A stretch of DNA of 64,000 nucleotides from Eubacterium ruminantium (GCF_900167085.1 NZ_FUXA01000003.1:186001-250000), one strand, 5' to 3'; numbered from the stretch's first letter, positions 34,231 through 43,544 are shown. A program made the numbers and translations. Notes: generated from the letters alone by a model not told the origin.

Positions 34231-35416
34231 TTATCTTTGATAACTGACTTTCACCTATCGGAAGTTTTCCAGGTATCTCAAGAAATTCTCTGACGGTTTC
34301 ACCGCTATCTGCAAATGAAGTGGAAGTATGAAGATTTATTCCGGCCTTTACCGAACTTCCGTAAATCAAAAATGGAACATATTCTCTTGTATGATCCGTG
34401 CCTTTAAATGTCGGATCACATCCATGATCTGCGGTTATCACCAAAATATCATCTGATGGTTCACCGTTAAATGAGCCCATCTTCTTCATAAGTTCACCAA
34501 GTCTTATATCAAATGCTTCAAGCCCCTTGGCATATCCTTCGACATCACGTCTATGTCCCCATGTTGAATCAAATTCCACAAGATTGGTAAAAATAAGTCC
34601 GTTTCCGACTTTATCCAGGGCTTCAAGTGTCTTATCCATACCATCTTCATTATCCTTTGTATGAACAGCCTCTGTTATTCCCACTCCTGCAAATATATCT
34701 TCGATCTTACCTACAGCATAAACTGTCTGCCCTGCATTTTTTATCATATTTAAAAGATTTACTTCATCCGGCTTTCTTGAAAAATCTCTTCTGTTGGATG
34801 TTCTTACATATTCTTTTCCATCGAAAATATAAGGTCTTGCAATAACGCGGGCAAGATTATGTGGACCGACAAGTATTTTCCTTGCCACCCTGCACATCTC
34901 ATATAATTCTTCCGGTGAATAGACGCTTTCGTCGCATGCTATCTGAAATACACTATCTGCCGATGTATACACTATCGGCATTTTCTTAGCCTTCATTTCG
35001 TCACCGAGTTCATTTATTATCGCAGTTCCCGATGCAACACAGTTACCTAAAACTCCGGGAACTCCAGTTTCTTTTATAAATTCATTTATTATATCCTCAG
35101 GGAATCCATCAGGATATGTAGGAAATCTTTCCGGTGTATGAATTCCCGTCATTTCCCAATGTCCGATGGTTGTATCTTTTCCTGCTGAAAGCTCCCTAAG
35201 TCTTCCAAATGAACCAAGAGGCTCTTCAACCGGCGTGACGCCACTGATTCCGTCTATATTTCCATATCCTATACTGCGAAGATTCGGTATCTTGAGATCC
35301 GGATATTTCTCCATTATATGTCCTATGGTATCAGCTCCTAAATCATCAAAATCAGCCGCATCCGGTGCTTCGCCCATTCCTACACTGTCTAATACTATCC
35401 AAATAACCCTTTTCAT
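34226..35416 (-). CDS. deoB: Phosphopentomutase
   Basis: Interconverts (deoxy)ribose 1- and 5-phosphates in nucleoside salvage; a Mn-dependent enzyme of the alkaline phosphatase superfamily. The 396-residue protein (start ATG 35416, MKRVIWIVLDSVGMGEAPDA) has the metal site DSVGMGE, the phospho-accepting Thr in GKDTTIGHWE, and the C-terminal ITADHGCDPTFKGTDHTREYVP metal ligands. Length is typical. No other deo gene lies beside it. Confidence 0.95.
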   Translation of the reverse strand: MKRVIWIVLDSVGMGEAPDAADFDDLGADTIGHIMEKYPDLKIPNLRSIGYGNIDGISGVTPVEEPLGSFGRLRELSAGKDTTIGHWEMTGIHTPERFPTYPDGFPEDIINEFIKETGVPGVLGNCVASGTAIINELGDEMKAKKMPIVYTSADSVFQIACDESVYSPEELYEMCRVARKILVGPHNLARVIARPYIFDGKEYVRTSNRRDFSRKPDEVNLLNMIKNAGQTVYAVGKIEDIFAGVGITEAVHTKDNEDGMDKTLEALDKVGNGLIFTNLVEFDSTWGHRRDVEGYAKGLEAFDIRLGELMKKMGSFNGEPSDDILVITADHGCDPTFKGTDHTREYVPFLIYGSSVKAGINLHTSTSFADSGETVREFLEIPGKLPIGESQLSKIS

Positions 35417-35480
35417 ATTTATACCCCATCTTTCTGCCAATCACTGTGTCCGAAAGGCACAATCTTATAAGCTTATTATA

Positions 35481-36584
35481 TTATTCTGCATGTAATGTGA
35501 TTTTCACGATCTCCGGATAGTTATTGATCCTGACAGGAATAACACTGTTGCCAAGACCCCTGCTTATGATCATGGTTGTATCATTAAATGAATGACGACC
35601 GCCGTAAAACTTCGGGAAGATTTCCATATCCGGAGAAATGAAGCCTCCCTTTCCCGGAACTACAAACTGACCTCCATGATTATGTCCTACAAGAACAAGA
35701 TCTGCCCCGGCACTGTTGTAGCTTTCCAAATAACGTGGTTCGTGAGCCAAAAGTATCATTAATGTATCTTCATCTCCTCCCGAAAGAGCACACTCTTCCT
35801 TGATGGAATCTACTTTAGATTTAATATTTCCTCCGAGAGAACTTTCCGAAATACCTACTAATTTAAATCTTCTGACTACGTCGCCATTCTGATCATTTTC
35901 CCCGCTGTCGCTCGACTCGTCGAAAATCTCATCACTAAAACCGGTAGGTGTGCTATCGATGCATGTCATTTTATCATCAAGAAGTCGCACGCCCATTTTC
36001 TCTATATCTGTCAGGAATTTATCAAACCGCTTTCCCTTCAACCACTCTTCATGATTTCCGGTTATATAATATACCGGCGCAATATCAACCGCCCCACGGA
36101 AAAAGTCCTCAGCAAACTCATAACAAGTATGCCCGGAATCAAGAACATCTCCGGTCACAACAATCATATCCGGTTCACATTTTCGAATTTTAGAAAGAAG
36201 GATCTTCTCATCGAATCCAAACCACTGATTGTGCAGATCTGAAATCTGCACTATGACATATCCGTCCATTGATTCACTGACTTTCGGGCTCTGATAATCA
36301 TATTCCGTAATAACTATATGATAATTCTGATAAAGAAAAAATGCATTCAATATAATATAAAATACCAAAAGAATCGGTACTGTTATTCGGAATTTTTTCT
36401 TTTTTGTTTTATGATGAAATACCAGCATACCGGCAAAAGCGCCTAATGCACCGCCAATGGCAGCAACCATTATGAGAGTCGCTTCCGATATCCTTCTCGA
36501 ATGATTTATAGCCTTCCTTTTATCTATACCATACAGAACGAATGCTGTAAGATTTATCATAAAAAGATAGTATACGAGTATCAT
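35481..36584 (-). CDS. DUF1294 - metallophosphoesterase fusion
   Basis: A 367-residue membrane-anchored phosphoesterase. Residues 1-~85 match DUF1294: NLTAFVLYGIDKRKAI, RRISEATLIMVAAIGGALGAFAGM and HHKTKKKKFRITVP. After another transmembrane helix, the calcineurin-like domain (~110-367) has ISDLH, VTGDVLD, TGNHE, LAHEP and GHNHGGQ, the full metal-ligand set. The domain is of YkuE/YaeI type. It may hydrolyse lipid-A-like or UDP-sugar pyrophosphates by analogy; the true substrate is unknown. DUF1294 and phosphoesterase are more usually separate. Confidence 0.85.
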   Translation of the reverse strand: MILVYYLFMINLTAFVLYGIDKRKAINHSRRISEATLIMVAAIGGALGAFAGMLVFHHKTKKKKFRITVPILLVFYIILNAFFLYQNYHIVITEYDYQSPKVSESMDGYVIVQISDLHNQWFGFDEKILLSKIRKCEPDMIVVTGDVLDSGHTCYEFAEDFFRGAVDIAPVYYITGNHEEWLKGKRFDKFLTDIEKMGVRLLDDKMTCIDSTPTGFSDEIFDESSDSGENDQNGDVVRRFKLVGISESSLGGNIKSKVDSIKEECALSGGDEDTLMILLAHEPRYLESYNSAGADLVLVGHNHGGQFVVPGKGGFISPDMEIFPKFYGGRHSFNDTTMIISRGLGNSVIPVRINNYPEIVKITLHAE

Positions 36585-36717
36585 TTTTATCTACCTTTAA
36601 CTCCTCTAACTTTCCTGATTTATGCGAAATGATCTTGTCCCCTCAACCCATAAGATATTAGTACTATCTATATCAGTCCTATCTATATCAGTCCGAAATA
36701 TTTTCATTTTTATAAAA

Positions 36718-37857
36718 TCAGTCCGATACATCAACATCCGGCGATATCTGTATATCATAACCCGGATAATCTTTCTTTAATTCTTCGTACAGAGTGGCCA
36801 TTGCATCCCTGGCATTTACCTTAAAACTTATGACCACGTCAAATCTCATTTCCTTTTCTTCTATATCAAGATAAAATCCATGAAGCTGTATGGCCCACTC
36901 ATGACTAAGGACCTTTTCTCTTACTGCATTAAGTATCTTTGCAGTTTCATCATCACTTGTATTTATCGAATAAAGTCCTACTCCCGCAAGTATTACACCG
37001 GTTTCTTTGTAAACCTTTTTTTCAAGTTTTCTTGTGATCTTATCAACTTCTTTGACTGTCATAGTGTCCGGAAGCTCGATATGAACAGATGCATAATTTT
37101 TGTCCGGACCGTAATTATAAAGTATAAGATCATAAGCGCCGCTAACTTCCGGCTCCTCAACCATAAGTTTCTTGATTTTGTCTGTAACTTCCTTATCAGC
37201 ACGCACACCGAGAATTTCATTTACGGTCTCTATCATCATTTCAATACCTGATTTAATGATGATCACGGATATAAATACACCAACCCATGCTTCAAGAGAA
37301 ATGCCTGTTAAAATAAAAATGATTGCTGACGCAAGAACCGACATAGAAAGAATTGCATCAAATAATGCATCTGATCCTGATGCTATAAGAGAACCCGAAT
37401 TAACCTTCTCACCCTGACCTTTAACATAACGTCCGAGAATGATCTTCACAACTACAGCCACGCCGATTATCACAAGTGAAATCGTACTGTAATCCGCCTT
37501 TTCAGGATGGATTATCTTCTTCACTGATTCAACCGCTGAAGTAAGACCTGCATATAAAACGATTCCCGCTACTATCATGGCTGTAAGATATTCCATTCTT
37601 CCGTATCCCAGTGGATGCTTCTTGTCAGGAAGTCTTCCGGCCAGCTTCGTACCGACTATTGTTATGATTGACGAAAGTGCGTCCGACAGATTATTTACAG
37701 CATCAAGTATTACTGCTATCGAATTGGAAATAAGACCTATTCCCGCCTTAAATGATGCAAGGAAAACATTTGTAAGTATTCCTATAATACTGGTTCTGAC
37801 TATTATCTTGTCACGACTGACCGCAGCACTATCCGGTATATTTTTTTCTTTACTCAT
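36718..37857 (-). CDS. Cation diffusion facilitator transporter
   Basis: Proton-coupled divalent metal export (Zn, Fe, Mn or Co type). The 379-residue protein has six transmembrane helices, the metal-site segments LDAVNNLSDALSS and SGSDALFDAILS, the KKHPLGYGRMEYL loop, and a cytoplasmic ferredoxin-like C-terminal domain with an added ~90-residue second half (DDETAKILNAVREKVLSH...). The ligand pattern NxxxD/DxxxD is closer to Mn-type members than to HD-DD zinc types. That is a weak hint. Confidence 0.88.
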   Translation of the reverse strand: MSKEKNIPDSAAVSRDKIIVRTSIIGILTNVFLASFKAGIGLISNSIAVILDAVNNLSDALSSIITIVGTKLAGRLPDKKHPLGYGRMEYLTAMIVAGIVLYAGLTSAVESVKKIIHPEKADYSTISLVIIGVAVVVKIILGRYVKGQGEKVNSGSLIASGSDALFDAILSMSVLASAIIFILTGISLEAWVGVFISVIIIKSGIEMMIETVNEILGVRADKEVTDKIKKLMVEEPEVSGAYDLILYNYGPDKNYASVHIELPDTMTVKEVDKITRKLEKKVYKETGVILAGVGLYSINTSDDETAKILNAVREKVLSHEWAIQLHGFYLDIEEKEMRFDVVISFKVNARDAMATLYEELKKDYPGYDIQISPDVDVSD

Positions 37858-38045
37858 ATATTTACCCTCTCTTTACCCGCAAAAACACTATTTATATAAT
37901 ATCATATATTTATAGTTTTCGAAGAATAATTATAACTATTATAGCCGTTTTTAATTTTTTTCTTTCAATATAGAACCTTTTTCTATATAATGGTGGGAGT
38001 GCCAAAAAATTTGGAATAGATTTTTTATGAAAGGATTATATATAA

Positions 38046-38957
38046 ATGAAAATTGCAGTATCTTACGAAAACGGACAGGTTTTTTCTCACCTTGGAAAAA
38101 CTAAAGAATTCAAGATTTACGAAATCACAGGACAGCAGATAGATAAAACTGAAATGCTTCAGGCAAATGGCGAAGGACATAACGCTATTTCATCTTTACT
38201 CAATGAGAATGATGTTGATGTAGTTATCTGTGGAAATGCCGGTGCAGAAGCACAGAATGCACTTTTAGAAAAGGGTATCCAGCTCATTTCAGGTGCATCA
38301 GGAGAAGCTGATAAAGCTGTTCTTCTTTATCTTGAAGAAGAGCTCGTTTCAGCAGGTGCAAATTGTTGTGCAGGCTGCGGCGATAATTCAGATGATGAGT
38401 CATGTGGAGGTTGCGGATGTGGAAGCAGCGACAGTGACTGTGGTGGATGCGGAAGTTCCGAAGGCGGTTGCGGCGGATGTGGCGGCTGCGGTAGTTTCGA
38501 TCCAAAGTCTCTTCCTATCATTCATGAGGGACCAAATGCAGGAAAAGTTGTAAGCGTTCATTATACAGGAACACTTGATGACGGAAGCAAGTTCGATTCT
38601 TCTTATGACAGAAATCAGCCACTTTCATTTGTCTGCGGTACAGGAATGATGATTCCTGGATTTGATAAGGCTGTTGTAAATATGTCTGTAGGTGATAAGA
38701 TCGACATCCATCTTCTTCCTGAAGAAGCTTATGGAGAGAGAGATCCTCGTGCCGTACTTACACTTCCTCAGAATGAACTTCCGGGAGCAGAGAATCTTAA
38801 GGTAGGCGATCACATCGTTCTTTCTAACAGTAACGGTCAGCGTTTCCCTGCTGTTGTATCGGAGAAGACTGATGACATGATCACTTTCGATGCAAATCAT
38901 GAACTTGCAGGAAAGGCTCTTAATTTCCAGATTGAAGTAATCTCTATCGAAGATTAA
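38046..38957 (+). CDS. NifX/NifB-like domain fused to FKBP/SlyD-type isomerase by a Cys-Gly linker
   Basis: A 303-residue cytoplasmic fusion. Residues 1-~103 form a dinitrogenase-iron-molybdenum-cofactor-type domain (MKIAVSYENGQVFSHLGKTKEFKIY, DVVICGNAGAEAQNAL). Residues ~105-155 are a linker with 11 cysteines spaced as CGGCG units. Residues ~160-303 are an FKBP-type peptidyl-prolyl isomerase of SlyD shape: VSVHYTGTLDDGSKFDSSYDR, PLSFVCGTGMMIPGFDKAV and the insert-in-flap LLPEEAYGERDPRAVLTLP. SlyD helps nickel insertion, and NifX-type domains bind metal clusters, so a metal-handling chaperone is likely. Start ATG 38046 after AAAGGA. Confidence 0.88.
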   Translation: MKIAVSYENGQVFSHLGKTKEFKIYEITGQQIDKTEMLQANGEGHNAISSLLNENDVDVVICGNAGAEAQNALLEKGIQLISGASGEADKAVLLYLEEELVSAGANCCAGCGDNSDDESCGGCGCGSSDSDCGGCGSSEGGCGGCGGCGSFDPKSLPIIHEGPNAGKVVSVHYTGTLDDGSKFDSSYDRNQPLSFVCGTGMMIPGFDKAVVNMSVGDKIDIHLLPEEAYGERDPRAVLTLPQNELPGAENLKVGDHIVLSNSNGQRFPAVVSEKTDDMITFDANHELAGKALNFQIEVISIED

Positions 38958-39075
38958 TCATATAAATGTTGTTATACAAAATCAGATAAGTATTTTGATA
39001 ACTAGCCGCACACTTGTGACTTCAGTCGTGTGAGGTTTCACATACAATTAGATAAATATATTAATATATACAGCA

Positions 39076-39106
39076 CAAGGGACCGGCAATTTTTGCCGAT
39101 CCCTTG
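39076..39106. terminator. Terminator between the NifX-FKBP fusion and the LRR protein genes
   Basis: CAAGGGACCGGCAA (39076-39089) pairs with TTGCCGATCCCTTG (39093-39106) apart from one mismatch, between convergent genes. A second hairpin, CACAC/GTGTG at 39008-39032, lies nearer the + strand gene. Confidence 0.65.
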
Positions 39107-39173
39107 ATCACTTTAATTTATGATTCTGTCAATGATCATGTTTATCTAAACGACCTGACAATCTGTCATAAGT

Positions 39174-41933
39174 TTAGTTAACAACCTTACCACCCTGAAT
39201 CTTATATGTTTTTCCGTTGTATTTTACAGTTCCGGTATATCCAAACTGAACTTTTCCTCCCTTGCAGTACCAAGAACCACTTGAGTTCTTAGCAATACCA
39301 TTGAAGTTAAAGTTTACTTTACCCTTCTGGATAACCCACCAGCCGCTGCTGTTCTTCTCTACTGAATCAACAAACTTAGCCTGTCCGCCATTTACGAACC
39401 ACCAGCCGGTCACACCATTTATTGTTCCCTTTACTACATCTTTCTTAGCAAAGTTAACTTTACCATTTTCACAATACCACCAGCCATTCTGATTCTTGGC
39501 AAATCCTGTAAAGTTGAAGTTTATTTTACCCTTCTGGATTGCCCACCAGCCGCTACTGTTCTTATCTACTGTATCGATAAATTTAACCTGTCCTGATTTA
39601 ACAAGCCACCAACCTGTTACACCTTTGACAGTTCCCTTAACGATATCATTCTTTGAGAAATCAACTTTTCCGTTTCTGCAGTAAAACCATCCGGAAGCAT
39701 TCTTGGCAAAGCTTTCGCCTGTACCCTTAACCTTACCTCTTGTAATGTTATACCATCCGGTTACACCATTGATAGTAGTCTTAACAAGTTCTGTTCTTGA
39801 AGTATCAATCTTACCATTTACTACAAAGTACCAGTCACTTCCGAATTTAGCTTTTCCATTATATGTCTTGTCGAAAATACCATTCTTTGTGTAGTAAAGT
39901 CCTCCATTATATCTCTGAAGTCCTGTTATATTCTTATCAAATACGTAAGCATCAACAGTCTTAGATGTCTTATAAGTCTTTCCGTTAAATGTTACAGAAG
40001 CTGTAACTGTCTTCTTTCCTGCTTTATTTATTGTAGGCTTTGGATTGTATGTTGTCTTCATAGATGCGTCAACAACTACAACATAATTACTGTTATTCTT
40101 ATCTTTGAATTTTGCTGCAGCACTTGTTGAACCGTTCCATTTCCATGTTGGTTCAGCAAAAGCATGTGCATTAGCCTTTCCATTATTTGATAATGGTATA
40201 TTTGTTGATGTTGAGATTTTATTCTTCTCAAACATATTTTTAACCATTTTTATGAAATCGTTACGAGTAACTCTTCCGTATGGATCGATTCTCTGCTCAG
40301 ACTTTGGAGCACCCTTAGCTCCCTTGCCTTCCATGATATTCCATGTAGCTGCCCAGCATATTGCTTCCCAGTGTTCATAATCAATATCATAGTAATCGAT
40401 ATATTCATCACTTCTACCGAAGTCTATTGATCTCTCATACTTCTTATACTCTGAATATCTCATGAGCATAAATACAGCATCCTGTCTTGTGATATACTCA
40501 CCAACACCGAAAGTATCAGATGAGAAATATGGATAACCCATACAAAGAGCATTCTTCTGTCCCCAAAGGAGTGCATTTGTATACCACTGACCTGACTTAA
40601 CATCCTTAAATCTTGTCTTTAATCCTGCAACACTTGGACTTCCTGCCATTTTATAAAGAGTATCAACAACTGCTTCTCTTGTAAGAAGATCCTTCTCTGC
40701 AACACTTGTTCCAAGATCTGAATATCTGATCTCGTTACTGATCGTACTTGCCTTTGTTGCCTTTGTACTAAGTGTTACCGCATCATCAAAGCAAAGGAAA
40801 TATATATTATCTCCTCCGGTAGATGTATCTCCACCGTAATCAATCGTCCATGAATGTCCCTTACATACTTTGTATTCTGATTGCTTTGTACCTTCTTTGT
40901 ATGTCTTTAAAAGAAGTGGGTTGTTACCAATATTAAGTTTTGTAAATGGATTGGTAAATGCCTGTAAGAAATATAACTTCTGATTATTTGAAATATCTAA
41001 GTTTGTAATTCCGTCACACTCGCATGCAAGATATACAAGCTTTGGATTCTTGCTGATATCAAGTTTCTTTAAATCGCCATTATAACTGCATATAAGCTTA
41101 TTGAGCTCCGGATTCTTTGTAACATCGATACTTTTTACATCATTATGAGCACAGTTATAATACTGTAATCCCGGATTATGTGTAATATCAATACTTCCAA
41201 GTCCTCTGTTATCCCAGATATCCAGACGCTTAAGCTTTGGATTCTTTGTAACATCAAGTTTCTTGAAATGATTTCTGAAAGCATCAAGATGCTGTAAGTT
41301 TGGATTGTGAGTTACATCAAGTGTTGTAAGTTCGCAAGATCCTACTGTTAAATGCTCAAGTAATGGATTACGTGATACATCAAGTTTCTTAAGTGGATTA
41401 GTATTTACTTCAAGATATGATAATTTAGGATTATTAGATACATTAAGTGATGTTAATCCATTCTCAAAACAATAAACCCATTCAAGATTTGGAAGTGCCG
41501 AAAAATCCAGAGTTTTGAGATTATTATTAGAGCACCATATTCCGGTAATAAGTTTATTCTTGCTGAGATTAAACTTATCAGATGTTATTTTATTGTGCAT
41601 ACAATAAAGTCCACGTAACTCTGTGATAAGTTCGATACCTTTAGTATCTTTGATACCATAGTTTACGCACCAGAGATTTCTTGCGACAAGAAGCTCATCT
41701 GAATCAAGGACATTATCCTTGTTCTTGTCGAAGTTATCCACGATAGCTCTTCTGAAATTAGGATCCGGAAAATTTGTAGAGTTAATAGTTACAGGTTTAA
41801 GATTGTAACTTGCTGCAGAAACTTTTTTTGCCCCAGCAAAAGGCATAGCTCCGCTGACAACAGCGATAACCGTTGCCAAACAGCCGGCAAGGATTCTGGA
41901 TGCCCTGCCCTTAATGGTCTTTTTCATATTCAT
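39174..41933 (-). CDS. Secreted LRR / SLH / cell-wall-binding surface protein
   Basis: A 919-residue exported protein. Residues 1-~40 are a signal peptide ending near AKKVSAAS. Next comes an EF-hand-like loop (DKNKDNVLDSDE, ~70-81), then roughly a dozen ~21-residue leucine-rich repeats of the LDVTKNPKL type (~85-345), a domain with two or three SLH-like segments (TREAVVDTLYKM, RFKDVKSGQWY, ITRQDAVFMLMRY, VTRNDFIKMVKNMF; ~400-570), a short Ig-like stretch and about nine GWWYC/GWW-type cell-wall-binding repeats (~690-919). LRR-bearing surface proteins usually bind other proteins or glycans; SLH and GWW repeats anchor to the envelope. Ligand unknown. Confidence 0.87.
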   Translation of the reverse strand: MNMKKTIKGRASRILAGCLATVIAVVSGAMPFAGAKKVSAASYNLKPVTINSTNFPDPNFRRAIVDNFDKNKDNVLDSDELLVARNLWCVNYGIKDTKGIELITELRGLYCMHNKITSDKFNLSKNKLITGIWCSNNNLKTLDFSALPNLEWVYCFENGLTSLNVSNNPKLSYLEVNTNPLKKLDVSRNPLLEHLTVGSCELTTLDVTHNPNLQHLDAFRNHFKKLDVTKNPKLKRLDIWDNRGLGSIDITHNPGLQYYNCAHNDVKSIDVTKNPELNKLICSYNGDLKKLDISKNPKLVYLACECDGITNLDISNNQKLYFLQAFTNPFTKLNIGNNPLLLKTYKEGTKQSEYKVCKGHSWTIDYGGDTSTGGDNIYFLCFDDAVTLSTKATKASTISNEIRYSDLGTSVAEKDLLTREAVVDTLYKMAGSPSVAGLKTRFKDVKSGQWYTNALLWGQKNALCMGYPYFSSDTFGVGEYITRQDAVFMLMRYSEYKKYERSIDFGRSDEYIDYYDIDYEHWEAICWAATWNIMEGKGAKGAPKSEQRIDPYGRVTRNDFIKMVKNMFEKNKISTSTNIPLSNNGKANAHAFAEPTWKWNGSTSAAAKFKDKNNSNYVVVVDASMKTTYNPKPTINKAGKKTVTASVTFNGKTYKTSKTVDAYVFDKNITGLQRYNGGLYYTKNGIFDKTYNGKAKFGSDWYFVVNGKIDTSRTELVKTTINGVTGWYNITRGKVKGTGESFAKNASGWFYCRNGKVDFSKNDIVKGTVKGVTGWWLVKSGQVKFIDTVDKNSSGWWAIQKGKINFNFTGFAKNQNGWWYCENGKVNFAKKDVVKGTINGVTGWWFVNGGQAKFVDSVEKNSSGWWVIQKGKVNFNFNGIAKNSSGSWYCKGGKVQFGYTGTVKYNGKTYKIQGGKVVN

Positions 41934-41956
41934 ACTTCCCTTCTATAAAACTACCC

Positions 41957-42113
41957 GATCGTTAAAAACGATCATTATTTAAGAAAAGTATACATATAAA
42001 TATCCCCTCACATTTTTCATAGCTTTCATAGTTTTCATAGTATTTGTACATAAAAAATGCATACCTATATGTATCTCAAAAAAAATATAACAACGTTTAT
42101 TTGCCATTGTCAA
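41957..42113 (-). promoter_or_regulatory. Promoter and leader of the LRR protein gene
   Basis: Minus-strand TTGACA (42113-42108) with TATATT near 42089-42084 (18-base spacer). The ~140-base leader ends in a short perfect hairpin GATCGTT-aaa-AACGATC (41957-41973) 24 bases before the start codon. No c-di-GMP riboswitch core was found in the leader. Confidence 0.5.
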
Positions 42114-42132
42114 GGGCTGAGCCGGGCTACAA

Positions 42133-42166
42133 AAGGCGCACCAATTACATAAGACTGGTTAACGCC
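42133..42166 (-). terminator. Terminator after the cyclase-family gene
   Basis: AAGGCG (42133-42138) pairs with CGCCTT (42163-42168), and ACCA (42140-42143) with TGGT (42156-42159); on the minus strand the stem is followed by TTTTG. An outer GGCT/AGCC pair makes it look more elaborate. Confidence 0.6.
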
Positions 42167-42233
42167 TTATAACTAGCCATATTTAAGATTTATTAATTTT
42201 TGTTAAGAATTCAATTATATATCGCAAACAGAT

Positions 42234-42824
42234 TTATATATCCATCAGAGTTGCTCTGCATGGCGAACCGTCTGCTCCACCAAGGTTTAACGGAGCAGCA
42301 TTCAGTAGATAGACTCCCTCAGGAACCTTTGCTAATCTTATTCCTTCAAGAAGGACTATCTCCGCACCAAGCATTATGAGATGTACTTCCTTTGGTGCCT
42401 CAAGCGGACCCACTGTCTGAGATTCATTTCCGAAAAGTTTAATCTTTGCTTCCGCAAATACTTCAGCAGCTCCTTTTGTAACAGTTGCCTTACCTTTGAC
42501 AAGTATCCTCTCAACTGCTCTCTCATCTTTCGCTTTAGCTGATTCAAGTATCCTCCTTGCATCATCTGCAAGGATATCACCTTCATGTTCCGCAACATAG
42601 ACATATCCAATGAATCTATCAAGATCAACCTGATCTATGGTCTTTCCTTCATCTAAAAAATGATAAGGTGCATCCACATGTGTACCATTATGTGCACACA
42701 TATGAATCTCCGTAAGATTACATACATCACCATTTTTCAGACTTAATGCTGTTATCTTTTCCGGCTGCGGATCTCCCGGAAAAACTTCACATCCAAATAC
42801 TTCCTGAGCAATATCATATATCAT
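42234..42824 (-). CDS. Cyclase-family (kynurenine formamidase-like) hydrolase
   Basis: A 196-residue metal-dependent amidohydrolase-like protein. The family signature HxGTHxDxPxH is seen as HNGTHVDAPYHF, and the C-terminal LLNAAPLNLGGADGSPCRA segment is typical. It belongs to the KynB/cyclase group (Zn-dependent), which includes formamidases and isatin hydrolases. No tryptophan-degradation gene is nearby, so kynurenine is not implied as the substrate. Confidence 0.85.
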   Translation of the reverse strand: MIYDIAQEVFGCEVFPGDPQPEKITALSLKNGDVCNLTEIHMCAHNGTHVDAPYHFLDEGKTIDQVDLDRFIGYVYVAEHEGDILADDARRILESAKAKDERAVERILVKGKATVTKGAAEVFAEAKIKLFGNESQTVGPLEAPKEVHLIMLGAEIVLLEGIRLAKVPEGVYLLNAAPLNLGGADGSPCRATLMDI

Positions 42825-42911
42825 TTTCTACCCCTCCGTTAATCTATACCTCTCCGTTAATTTACATCCCGGATAACCCGAGTCAAATCCCCATAAATAC
42901 ATACAAAAAAT

Positions 42912-43205
42912 TCACCCTGTCATCGTCCAGCTTTGATTAAATGGCGAATAATATAAGGTGATTTTCTTGATCATATTGATAACCAGGATCTTACATTCAA
43001 AAATAAGATTGTTATCTGTCACAAATACTCCATCTGCAGTTGTATAACTTCCTTTATGTGATATATCCATATATTCTTTTATATTGAATACCTGCCTCTG
43101 TCCGTCCTCATCAGTTAATCTTATTCGAAGCGGTATAACTGTTCCGTCAACCGAATGCTGACATATCACATCCACTTTTTGCGGTGCTTTACAATCTATA
43201 CCCAT
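42912..43205 (-). CDS. Small protein under SOS control
   Basis: A 97-residue soluble, beta-rich protein beginning MGIDCKAPQKVDVICQHSVDG, with no recognised domain. Its promoter (43225-43253) carries a perfect LexA box in the spacer, so it should be induced by DNA damage. GAGGTGAGC precedes ATG 43205. Many SOS genes of unknown function inhibit division or help translesion synthesis. Nothing in the sequence decides between these. Confidence 0.75.
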   Translation of the reverse strand: MGIDCKAPQKVDVICQHSVDGTVIPLRIRLTDEDGQRQVFNIKEYMDISHKGSYTTADGVFVTDNNLIFECKILVINMIKKITLYYSPFNQSWTMTG

Positions 43206-43224
43206 ATGCTCACCTCTTATCGGA

Positions 43225-43253
43225 ATTATAGAACATATGTTCGTTTTTGTAAA
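43225..43253 (-). promoter_or_regulatory. SOS-controlled promoter with LexA box
   Basis: Minus-strand TTTACA (43253-43248), 17-base spacer, TATAAT (43230-43225). The spacer contains GAACATATGTTC (43231-43242), a perfect Gram-positive LexA/DinR box (GAAC-N4-GTTC), placed to block polymerase. Confidence 0.85.
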
Positions 43254-43377
43254 GGCTTTTATTTTGTCAAAATTTTTTTATGAAATGATTTCTTTTATTA
43301 TCCACCCATGCATAATTAAAATCAACCCGATTTTGCCATATCCCTTGTGTGAAAATCGATTATTTACGGAATGACAA

Positions 43378-43464
43378 TTATAGTAAAATTAATATCCAAT
43401 GAATATGTATCCTGTCACCCTCGAACACATCCACGTTCTTCATTTCTTCTATGCTCATACCCAT
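43378..43464 (-). pseudogene. Short ORF, probably the N-terminal remnant of a mobile-element gene
   Basis: A 28-residue frame starts at ATG 43464 nine bases after a good GGAGG site: MGMSIEEMKNVDVFEGDRI then a run of Ile/Leu to a stop. The first 13 residues resemble short DUF6870-type proteins found in conjugative elements; the rest is unrelated, as if the gene had been cut. It marks the left edge of the island. Confidence 0.4.
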
Positions 43465-43544
43465 AATAAAAGACCTCCAGATATTTTCTCTTTCTGAAGG
43501 TCTAGGTATCAGTTTTAGTGTTCTTCCGATTTTTTCTTACGGAA

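Noticed and set aside
42120-42180. Nested stems (GGCT/AGCC, GGCG/CGCC, ACCA/TGGT) as a structured RNA or c-di-GMP riboswitch
   Set aside because: The element lies upstream of the LRR gene's -35, so it is not in its leader; on the minus strand it is followed by TTTTG and fits a terminator for the cyclase gene.
43476-43502. AGACCT/AGGTCT hairpin as terminator at the island edge
   Set aside because: Only six base pairs around a long loop and no U-run; kept out of the feature list.
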